Positions 1-5,001 of a DNA stretch of 6,115 nucleotides are shown in pieces. How positions within the stretch are numbered: position 1 is the first letter of the stretch; the number at the start of each line of letters is the position of its first letter. The notes beneath the pieces were generated by a model. The model was not told the DNA's origin and did no database searches. It worked only from the letters and a program-made list of their open reading frames with translations. Made by a program: the position numbers and the translations under genes. Origin of the DNA: Clostridia bacterium (GTDB lineage: Bacteria > Bacillota > Clostridia > Oscillospirales > SIG627); contig JAFQUW010000024.1 of NCBI GenBank assembly GCA_017408325.1, positions 1 through 6,115 of the forward strand, read 5' to 3'.

Positions 1-827
1 AAGATTTCAAGTGCGGCTTCTTCCGGCGTAGTGATGCCTGCCGGAATGCCGAATTCGGAAAGTTGGTTGGTGATGCGCGTGATCTGCGGCAGAGTCAGCC
101 CTGCCTCGGTCAGGATCTCGGGTCTTTGGAAGACCTCGCGGCAGGGGGCGTGCATCAAAAGACGGGAGTCTTTGAGCACGACGAGTTCATCGGCGTATCG
201 CGCCATGTCTTCCATGCTGTGCGAGATGAGGACGACGGTTTTTTTGTGCGCGCGCTGCCAGGCGCGCACTCCGCCGAGAATGTCCTCGCGTCCCTTGGGA
301 TCGAGTCCGGCGGCAGGCTCGTCGAGAACCAGAATGTCGGTGTCCATTGCAAGCACGCCCGCAATGGCGACGCGACGCCGTTCTCCGCCCGAGAGTTCGA
401 AGGGGGATTTTTGCAGCAGGGAGTCGGAAATGCCCGCAAAGAGGGCGGCGCGGTGTACAAGTTCGTGCACTTCCTCGTCGCTCTTTCCCATGTTCTTCGG
501 GCCGAAGGCGATGTCTTTTTCCACCGTCTCTTCAAAGAGCTGATATTCGGGATACTGGAAGACGAGACCGACTTCGAAGCGAAGTGCGCGGATCTCCTTG
601 GGCTTTTCCCAGATGTCGCGTCCGTTTAACAGCACCTTGCCTTCGGTGGGCTTTTCCAGTCCGTTTAAGAGCATGGCAAGCGTGGATTTTCCGCTTCCCG
701 TATGTCCGACGAGTCCCGTGATGCAGCCTTCGGTGAAGGTGAGGGAAACGTCGTCGAGCGCAAGGTGTTCAAAGGGCGTCTTCGGACTGTAGAGATAGGA
801 GACGTGGGAGAGGGTTAGGGTGCTCAT
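1..827 (-). CDS. ecfA2: Energy-coupling factor transporter ATPase EcfA2 (3' end cut by window edge)
   Basis: This is one of the two cytoplasmic ATPases of an energy-coupling-factor (ECF) importer. With EcfA1 and the membrane protein EcfT it powers uptake of vitamins or metals captured by S components. My reading gives 275 complete codons from ATG at 827. Visible motifs are Walker A GHTGSGKST (residues 41-49), Q-loop FQYPEYQLF with Q91, signature LSGGERRR (145-152), Walker B DILVLDEP (164-171, catalytic E170) and switch histidine H203. The FQYPEYQLF Q-loop and DEPAAGLDPKGR are typical of EcfA2 rather than EcfA1. Family members run about 280-290 residues, so only the last few are missing. The start is well supported: GGAGGTGA lies at 841-834, six bases upstream, and ATG overlaps the ecfA1 stop as ATGA (824-827), implying translational coupling. 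ecfT would be expected beyond position 1, but this cannot be seen. Confidence 0.94.
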   Translation of the reverse strand, partial: MSTLTLSHVSYLYSPKTPFEHLALDDVSLTFTEGCITGLVGHTGSGKSTLAMLLNGLEKPTEGKVLLNGRDIWEKPKEIRALRFEVGLVFQYPEYQLFEETVEKDIAFGPKNMGKSDEEVHELVHRAALFAGISDSLLQKSPFELSGGERRRVAIAGVLAMDTDILVLDEPAAGLDPKGREDILGGVRAWQRAHKKTVVLISHSMEDMARYADELVVLKDSRLLMHAPCREVFQRPEILTEAGLTLPQITRITNQLSEFGIPAGITTPEEAALEI

Positions 828-1708
828 TGTCCGTCACCTCCCGCGTTTGACAACAGTTTTTTCAAGACTTCGACGGTCTCTTCCTCGGAGAGAACGTCGG
901 GGGAGATGAGTCCGGAGCGTTTGACCGCTTCGTTCTGGCTGATGAGGTGCAGAACTTCCGCCGTCTGCGGCACGTCGAGGCCGATCTTCCAGAGCGTCTC
1001 CACTTCGGAGAAGACTTTTTCGGGGCTGCCCTCCAGTACGAGGTCGCCTTCGTTCATCACGAGCACGCGGTCGGCCATTGCCGCCTCGTTCATATAGTGG
1101 GTGATGAGAATGACCGTCAGTCCCAGATCGTGTTTCAAGTGCAGGATGGTGTTTAGGATCTCCTCGCGTCCTCTGGGGTCGAGCATTGCGGTCGACTCGT
1201 CGAAGACGATGCATTCGGGTTGCATGGCGAGTACTCCTGCGATGGCGATGCGCTGCTTCTGTCCGCCCGAGAGGGTGTGCGGCGCGCGGTCGCGCGCGTC
1301 CTGCATGCCGACGGCACGCAGGGCCTCGTCGACGCGGCGGCGGATCTCGTCGGGCGCGATGCCGAGGTTCTCGGGGCCGAAGGCGACGTCCTCTTCCACG
1401 ATGGAGGACACGAGTTGGTTGTCGGGATTCTGGAAGACCATACCGATCTTTTTGCGGATGTCAAAGATGCGCGCGTCGTCTACGGTGTCGATGCCGTCGA
1501 CGAGCACCTGACCCGCCGTCGGAACGAGAATGCCGTTTAGGAGTTTGGCGAGCGTCGATTTTCCGCTGCCGTTGTGCCCGAGGACCGCGACGAAACTGCC
1601 GCGCTCGATCTCCAGGGAGAGATCGTGGACGGCGTAGTGCGTCTCGTTCTCGTTCTCCTGCGGATAGGTGTAGGAGAGGTGAGAGGTTTTCAGAAAAACT
1701 CGGTTCAA
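824..1708 (-). CDS. ecfA1: Energy-coupling factor transporter ATPase EcfA1
   Basis: This is the partner ATPase of EcfA2 in the ECF importer module; the heterodimer hydrolyses ATP and drives EcfT and the S component. The complete protein has 294 residues, near the family norm. Motifs in order are Walker A GHNGSGKST (44-52), Q-loop VFQNPDNQLV (91-100, Q93), signature LSGGQKQR (146-153), Walker B CIVFDES (166-172, catalytic E171), D-loop AMLDP and switch histidine H204. FQNPDNQ plus DESTAMLDPRGR is characteristic of EcfA1. The tail after about residue 235 is the short helical domain typical of ECF ATPases. The start codon is TTG, overlapping the methyltransferase stop as TTGA (1705-1708); AAGGAGA at 1721-1715 sits six bases upstream, which decides this start, and there is no nearby ATG. 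The 3' end overlaps ecfA2 by 4 bp. The usual home of ecfA1A2T in Firmicutes is after the ribosomal protein genes (rplQ side), so its place behind ruvB is unusual. Confidence 0.95.
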   Translation of the reverse strand: MNRVFLKTSHLSYTYPQENENETHYAVHDLSLEIERGSFVAVLGHNGSGKSTLAKLLNGILVPTAGQVLVDGIDTVDDARIFDIRKKIGMVFQNPDNQLVSSIVEEDVAFGPENLGIAPDEIRRRVDEALRAVGMQDARDRAPHTLSGGQKQRIAIAGVLAMQPECIVFDESTAMLDPRGREEILNTILHLKHDLGLTVILITHYMNEAAMADRVLVMNEGDLVLEGSPEKVFSEVETLWKIGLDVPQTAEVLHLISQNEAVKRSGLISPDVLSEEETVEVLKKLLSNAGGDGQ

Positions 1709-2571
1709 CGAAGGTCTCCTTCCCAGCGGCTTGCCGCCCCGCAGGGCAGGGTCAGGCCGGAGGATGTGATCGGTAAGGTCAGTTCTCCCGTCGTCACGCG
1801 TCCGCCGAGGGGCGAAAAGGCGGTCTTGACCAAGGTGTCCAGACTGCCGGGCGTGATGCCGTCGGAGTAGGTGTTGACGATGACGAACAGTGCGTCGTCC
1901 GTCAGAAGTTCTTGCGTGAGTTTCAAAAAGTCAAAGAGCGCGTGTTCGATCTTCCAGGTCTCGCCGCCGGGACCGCGCCCGAACGAGGGCGGATCCATGA
2001 CGATCGCGTCGTAGCGGTTGCCGCGACGGATCTCGCGGCGCACGAGTTTTTCGCAGTCGTCGACGAAGAAACGGACGGGGCGGTCCGACAGACCGCTGCG
2101 GTTTAAGTTTTCTTTGGCACGGGCGACCATGCCGCGCGCGGCGTCCACGTGGACGACCTCGGCACCTGCCGCAGCGGCTGCTGCGGTCGCCGCACCCGTG
2201 TAGGCGAAGAGGTTCAAAAGCTTGACGGGACGGCCCGCTTTCCGGATCTTCGCTTGGATGAAGTCCCAGTTGGCGGCCTGTTCGGGGAAGATGCCCGTGT
2301 GCTTGAAGTTCATCGGGTGAATGGTGAAGGTGAGATCGCGCCAGGCAATGTCCCACTCGTCGGGGACGTTCTTGGTCTCCCAGTGACCGCCGCCGGTGTT
2401 CGAGCGGCAGTATTTCGCGTGGGCGCTCTTCCAGCGCGGATCGCGCTTCTCACTCTTCCAGAGGATCTTCGGGTCGGGACGGACGAAGATATACTTACCA
2501 AACCGCTCCAGACGTTCGCCGTCGGAGGTGTCGATGAGTTCGTAGTCCTTCCAGGAGTCGGATAAAAACAT
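1705..2571 (-). CDS. Class I SAM-dependent methyltransferase, RlmI/RlmK-like (COG1092 type)
   Basis: This is a predicted cytoplasmic methyltransferase of 288 residues; the substrate is unknown and is probably RNA by family resemblance. The N-terminal part (about 10-95) has a small beta-rich segment containing RFGKYIFVRPDP. The Rossmann fold follows: motif I LLNLFAYTGAAT (118-129, SAM binding), motif II VVHVDAA (139-145, acidic D143), DDCEKL (171-176), and motif IV DAIVMDPPSF (188-197). The motif VI region reads VNTYSDG (232-238), without the cysteine that RlmI-type m5C enzymes carry there. No PUA domain precedes the fold, so the protein is about 100 residues shorter than E. coli RlmI (396). 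The ATG at 2571 lies 4 bp after the ruvB stop. GGAGGA at 2588-2583 is 11 bases upstream, slightly distant, suggesting reliance on coupling from ruvB. The 3' end overlaps ecfA1 by 4 bp. I am sure of the fold but not of the methylated base or the substrate. Confidence 0.85.
   Translation of the reverse strand: MFLSDSWKDYELIDTSDGERLERFGKYIFVRPDPKILWKSEKRDPRWKSAHAKYCRSNTGGGHWETKNVPDEWDIAWRDLTFTIHPMNFKHTGIFPEQAANWDFIQAKIRKAGRPVKLLNLFAYTGAATAAAAAAGAEVVHVDAARGMVARAKENLNRSGLSDRPVRFFVDDCEKLVRREIRRGNRYDAIVMDPPSFGRGPGGETWKIEHALFDFLKLTQELLTDDALFVIVNTYSDGITPGSLDTLVKTAFSPLGGRVTTGELTLPITSSGLTLPCGAASRWEGDLR
1715..1721 (-). promoter_or_regulatory. Shine-Dalgarno site fixing the TTG start of ecfA1
   Basis: On the minus strand AAGGAGA is followed by six bases and then TTG at 1708. 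It lies inside the last codons of the methyltransferase gene. The good match and spacing are the main reason to accept the non-ATG start of ecfA1. Confidence 0.75.
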
Positions 2572-2575
2572 GGGA

Positions 2576-3649
2576 TCAGTTGTCCTCCAGAGTCATCTGC
2601 TGTGCGACGCCCTTCCCCTGAGAGAAGGGAATGCCGAGGTGGTCGTAAGCGTTTTGGGTCGCGCATCGGCCGCGCGGCGTGCGGTTTAAGAAGCCGATCT
2701 GCATCAGGTACGGCTCGTAGACGTCCTCGATGGTGACGCTCTCCTCGCCGATGGTCGCGCCGAGCGTCTCCAGTCCGACGGGGCCGCCGGAAAAGTTTTG
2801 GATGATGGAGGTGAGGATGAGCCGGTCGATGCGATCCAGTCCGAGCGCGTCGATCTCCAGTCGGCTGAGCGCTTCTGCGGCACAGTCGTGGGTGATGACG
2901 CCGCCGCCGAGGACCTCGGCGAAGTCGCGCACGCGCTTTAAGAGCCGGTTGGCGATACGGGGCGTTCCGCGGCTTCGTCTGGCGATCTCCATTGCGCCCT
3001 CGTGCTCGATTTCAATGTCGAGGATCGACGCACTGCGCTCGGCAATGCGGCAGAGCTCCTCGGGCGTGTACATCTCCAGGCGCAACAGAACGCCGAAACG
3101 GTCGCGCAAGGGAGCGGAGAGCTGTCCGCTTCTCGTCGTCGCGCCGATGAGGGTGAATTTCTCCAGCGGCAGACGGATCGAACGCGCGGCGGGACCCGTG
3201 CCGATGATGATGTCGAGCGCGAAGTCCTCCATCGCGGGGTAGAGGATCTCCTCGACGGCGCGGTTTAAGCGGTGGATCTCGTCGATGAAGAGCACGTCCC
3301 CCTCGTTTAAGGAGGAGAGCAGGGCGGCAAGGTCGCCGGGCTTCTCAATGGCGGGACCGCTGGTGACGCGAAAACCGACGCCCATCTCGGCGGCGATGAT
3401 GCCGGCGAGCGTCGTCTTGCCGAGTCCGGGAGGGCCGTAGAGCAGGACGTGGTCCATCGGTTCACCTCTGCGGCGCGCCGCCTCCAGATAGACGGAGAGA
3501 TTGGATTTTGCCGTCTCTTGTCCGACGTATTCCTCCAGCGTCTTCGGGCGCAGCGTGTTTTCGTTCTCGCGCACACCCGCGCTGTCCTCAGGGGAAAAGG
3601 AAGAGGAGACGATGCGGTTTTCGAAATCCGTTTCGTGGAATTCTGCCAT
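2576..3649 (-). CDS. ruvB: Holliday junction branch migration DNA helicase RuvB
   Basis: This is the AAA+ motor of the RuvAB complex: hexameric rings bind either side of a RuvA-held Holliday junction and pump DNA with ATP so that RuvC can resolve it. The protein has 357 residues, slightly longer than the usual 330-350. Visible are the N-terminal family motif LRPKTLEEYVGQ (33-44), Walker A GPPGLGKTT (72-80), Walker B VLFIDEIHRL (119-128), sensor 1 LIGATTRSG (167-175), the arginine finger in APLRDRFG (R182), sensor 2 GTPRIANRLLKRVRDFA (228-244, R231), and the C-terminal winged helix with GGPVGLETL (288-296) and YEPYLMQIGFLNRTPRGR (311-328). All key residues are present. ATG at 3649 is 1 bp past the ruvA stop; GGAGGA at 3662-3657 is seven bases upstream, within the ruvA end. 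The sensor-1-to-finger loop reads SGQLSAP where many homologues have AGLLTSP, a mild variation. Confidence 0.98.
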   Translation of the reverse strand: MAEFHETDFENRIVSSSFSPEDSAGVRENENTLRPKTLEEYVGQETAKSNLSVYLEAARRRGEPMDHVLLYGPPGLGKTTLAGIIAAEMGVGFRVTSGPAIEKPGDLAALLSSLNEGDVLFIDEIHRLNRAVEEILYPAMEDFALDIIIGTGPAARSIRLPLEKFTLIGATTRSGQLSAPLRDRFGVLLRLEMYTPEELCRIAERSASILDIEIEHEGAMEIARRSRGTPRIANRLLKRVRDFAEVLGGGVITHDCAAEALSRLEIDALGLDRIDRLILTSIIQNFSGGPVGLETLGATIGEESVTIEDVYEPYLMQIGFLNRTPRGRCATQNAYDHLGIPFSQGKGVAQQMTLEDN

Positions 3650-3650
3650 C

Positions 3651-4268
3651 TCACTGTCCTCCGAGTGTCTGTAAGAGTGCGCGGATGAGTTCTTCCACGC
3701 TCAGGTTGCGATCCTTTAATTTTGCGGCCTGTTTTAAAACGTGCGCTCTGGGGTAGCCGAGCACGACGAGTGCGCTGACCGCCTCGGCGAGTGCACCTCC
3801 GACCTCTTCGCTCTTCGGTGCGCCGAAGGCGTCGCCCGCCGCAGAGGCAAAGGTCGGATCTTTTGCAAGTTTGTCTTTGAGTTCGAGAATGATCTTCTGT
3901 GCCGTCTTCGTGCCGATGCCGTTTGCCGAACTGATCGCCTTGGCGTCGTCGGAGAGGATGGCAAAGGAGAGTTTTTCCACGGTGAGCGCGGAGAGGATGG
4001 ACATCGCGCCGCGTGCGCCCACGCCCGACACGGAGGTCAGAAGCAGAAAGGCCTCTTTTTCTGCTTCGGTGAGAAAACCGAAAAGTTCCATCGCGTCCTC
4101 ACGCACGTTGAGGTAGGTGTAGAGGCGGCAACGGGTGTCTTTGCCCAGATGAGAGAGTTCGCCCGCGGTGCGCTCGGAGATGAAGATCTGGTAGCCGACG
4201 CCGCCGACGTTTAAGACGGCGTATCCGCGCGGCGCGGAGCAGAGCGTGCCTTCAATGAAGTGATACAT
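3651..4268 (-). CDS. ruvA: Holliday junction branch migration protein RuvA
   Basis: RuvA binds the four-way junction as a tetramer, holds it in open square form and loads the RuvB rings. The 205 residues match the family length. Domain I is the OB fold (about 1-65), with MYHFIEGTL at the start and the NVREDAMELFGF segment (54-65), whose E57 and D58 correspond to the acidic pin. Domain II carries two helix-hairpin-helix motifs, around SVSGVGARGAMSIL (79-92) and SSANGIGTKTAQKIIL (113-128), which contact the DNA backbone. A variable linker (about 135-155) leads to the small domain III (about 156-205), containing LVVLGYPR (167-174), which binds RuvB. ATG at 4268 is 3 bp beyond the ruvC stop; AGGAAGG at 4281-4275 is six bases upstream. 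The gene sits between ruvC and ruvB in the order ruvC-ruvA-ruvB. Confidence 0.98.
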   Translation of the reverse strand: MYHFIEGTLCSAPRGYAVLNVGGVGYQIFISERTAGELSHLGKDTRCRLYTYLNVREDAMELFGFLTEAEKEAFLLLTSVSGVGARGAMSILSALTVEKLSFAILSDDAKAISSANGIGTKTAQKIILELKDKLAKDPTFASAAGDAFGAPKSEEVGGALAEAVSALVVLGYPRAHVLKQAAKLKDRNLSVEELIRALLQTLGGQ

Positions 4269-4271
4269 CGT

Positions 4272-4799
4272 TTACCTTCCTGCGGTTTTCTTCGCCTGTG
4301 CGAGACGGTTTTGTAAGGGGGAGAGGGCGCTTGAAGCGTTGTGCGAGTGACAGACGGCGACCGCCAGCGCGTCCGCGGCGTCGTCGGGACGGGGAACGCC
4401 CGGCAGTTTGAGCAGTACGCGGGTCATTTCCATCACCTGCCGTTTTTCGGCTTTGCCGTATCCGACGACCGCGCTCTTGACCTGCATCGGGGTGTATTCG
4501 AAAATGGGGAGTGCGTGAGTCTCACAGGTGTAGAGGATGACGCCTCGCGCCTGTGCCACGTTGATCCCCGTGGTCTGGTTGGAGTAGAAAAAGAGTTCTT
4601 CGATCGAGACGCAGTCGGGGGAGTATTGTTCGATCAGGTGCGAGAGGGAGGCGGCGATGTCACAGAGACGGCGCTCAATGCGCTCGCCGGCCGGCGTTTC
4701 AATGACGCCGCAGTCGACGAATTTCATTCGTCCGGCCTGAGTGTCGATGACGCCGAAGCCCACCGTCGCGTATCCGGGGTCGATTCCTAAGATCCTCAC
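4272..4799 (-). CDS. ruvC: Crossover junction endodeoxyribonuclease RuvC
   Basis: This dimeric, Mg-dependent resolvase cuts two opposing strands of a Holliday junction symmetrically in concert with RuvAB. From GTG at 4799 the protein has 175 residues, the normal length. The catalytic acidic residues of the RNase H-like fold are all present: D7 in LGIDPG, E67 in VSIEELFF, and D140 and D143 in RPDDAADALA. F70 matches the junction-probing phenylalanine of E. coli (F69), and QVKSAVVGYGKAEKRQV (106-122) is the conserved basic DNA-contact stretch. The frame is open upstream to a TTG at 4850, which would add 17 residues. I reject that start because the family begins directly at (M)RILGIDPG, an AAGGAG site stands six bases before the GTG, and the predicted transcript starts only about 5 nt before the TTG. 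It is the first gene of the predicted ruvC-to-ecfA2 operon. Confidence 0.96.
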   Translation of the reverse strand: MRILGIDPGYATVGFGVIDTQAGRMKFVDCGVIETPAGERIERRLCDIAASLSHLIEQYSPDCVSIEELFFYSNQTTGINVAQARGVILYTCETHALPIFEYTPMQVKSAVVGYGKAEKRQVMEMTRVLLKLPGVPRPDDAADALAVAVCHSHNASSALSPLQNRLAQAKKTAGR

Positions 4800-4805
4800 A
4801 CAAAA

Positions 4806-4811
4806 CTCCTT
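4806..4811 (-). promoter_or_regulatory. Shine-Dalgarno site fixing the GTG start of ruvC
   Basis: Minus-strand AAGGAG is followed by TTTTGT and then GTG at 4799, a six-base spacing. It lies downstream of the alternative TTG at 4850 and therefore favours the shorter RuvC. Confidence 0.8.
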
Positions 4812-4831
4812 TTTCGCCTGCGAAAGTTCGC
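4812..4831 (-). other. Two overlapping small hairpins in the ruvC leader
   Basis: In the predicted leader RNA, a palindrome with arms TTTCGC and GCGAAA (4825-4820 and 4817-4812, centre AG) ends exactly where the ruvC Shine-Dalgarno site begins. A second palindrome, GCGAACTTTCGC (4831-4820), shares the TTTCGC arm, so the two stems cannot form together. Both are short (4-6 bp). The base pairing can be read directly; any role in translation control is conjecture. Confidence 0.35.
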
Positions 4832-4861
4832 CGATGGAATAGTTCTCCAATATATCAAGTT

Positions 4862-4890
4862 ATTTTATCATACCGCGCCTTCGAAGTCAA
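4862..4890 (-). promoter_or_regulatory. Sigma-A-type promoter of the ruvC operon, with extended -10
   Basis: Minus-strand TTGACT (4890-4885) is followed by a 17-bp spacer and TAAAAT (4867-4862). The spacer ends in TGA (4870-4868), giving the TGn of an extended -10. Transcription should start near 4856-4855, leaving a leader of roughly 55 nt before the GTG of ruvC. It is the only convincing promoter I see for the six downstream genes. No GAAC-N4-GTTC LexA box overlaps it. Confidence 0.85.
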
Positions 4891-4893
4891 CGC

Positions 4894-4917
4894 AATATAT
4901 AGATATTTATAATTTTA
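4894..4917 (-). promoter_or_regulatory. AT-rich UP-like element upstream of the ruvC promoter
   Basis: There are 24 bases with a single G:C pair (at 4902) in otherwise GC-rich DNA. They lie at about -39 to -62 from the predicted transcription start, where UP elements contact the alpha-subunit C-terminal domains of RNA polymerase. Composition and placement are directly visible; activity is inferred. Confidence 0.6.
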
Positions 4918-4939
4918 CGCACGCTACCCGTACGCACGC
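4916..4939. repeat. 9-bp direct repeat TACGCACGC, period 15 bp
   Basis: TACGCACGC occurs at 4916-4924 and again at 4931-4939, separated by TACCCG. The repeats lie just upstream of the UP-like element, roughly -61 to -84 from the predicted ruvC start. They could be a pair of regulator half-sites or chance similarity in a CG-rich stretch. Confidence 0.45.
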
Positions 4940-4951
4940 GCGCGAGGGGCG

Positions 4952-4981
4952 AAAAAACGAGCCCGAAGCCAGGCTCGTTTT
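4952..4981 (-). terminator. Rho-independent terminator after the permease gene
   Basis: Minus-strand AAAACGAGCC (4981-4972) pairs perfectly with GGCTCGTTTT (4963-4954) across an 8-base loop, and the 3' side runs into six T (4957-4952). It begins 20 bp after the permease stop codon and separates that gene from the ruvC promoter. On the plus strand the stem ends in only four T, so termination in that direction would be weaker. Confidence 0.88.
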
Positions 4982-5001
4982 CAAAAGGGGACGGGGACGC
5001 T

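Noticed and set aside
31..629. Long plus-strand open frames antisense to ecfA2, and similar ones across the window
   Set aside because: They are shadows of GC-rich minus-strand genes. Their translations are Arg/Ser/Ala-rich without recognisable motifs, while the opposite strand encodes complete, conserved protein families.
281..1190. Similar DNA stretches near 281-315 and 1155-1190 as a repeat
   Set aside because: They encode the conserved LDP(R/K)GRE D-loop segments of the paralogous EcfA1 and EcfA2, so the similarity is protein-level homology rather than a DNA repeat element.
2101..4215. Recurrent GTTTAAG strings as a DNA uptake, Chi-like or regulatory signal
   Set aside because: The occurrences coincide with Leu codon TTA followed by an AA-starting codon in the minus-strand frames, so codon usage explains them.
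4820..4831. GCGAACTTTCGC (minus strand) as a LexA box
   Set aside because: It has CGAA arms separated by only a few bases and lacks the GAAC-N4-GTTC arrangement required for a Bacillota LexA site.
4800..4850. 17-residue N-terminal extension of RuvC from TTG at 4850
   Set aside because: The GTG at 4799 has a correctly spaced AAGGAG and matches the family N-terminus (M)RILGIDPG. The predicted transcript begins only about 5 nt upstream of the TTG.
4891..4920. A second promoter within the AT-rich block
   Set aside because: TATAAAT-like strings occur, but 17 bp upstream lies only CG-rich alternating sequence with no -35 match. An UP-element role for the downstream promoter fits better.
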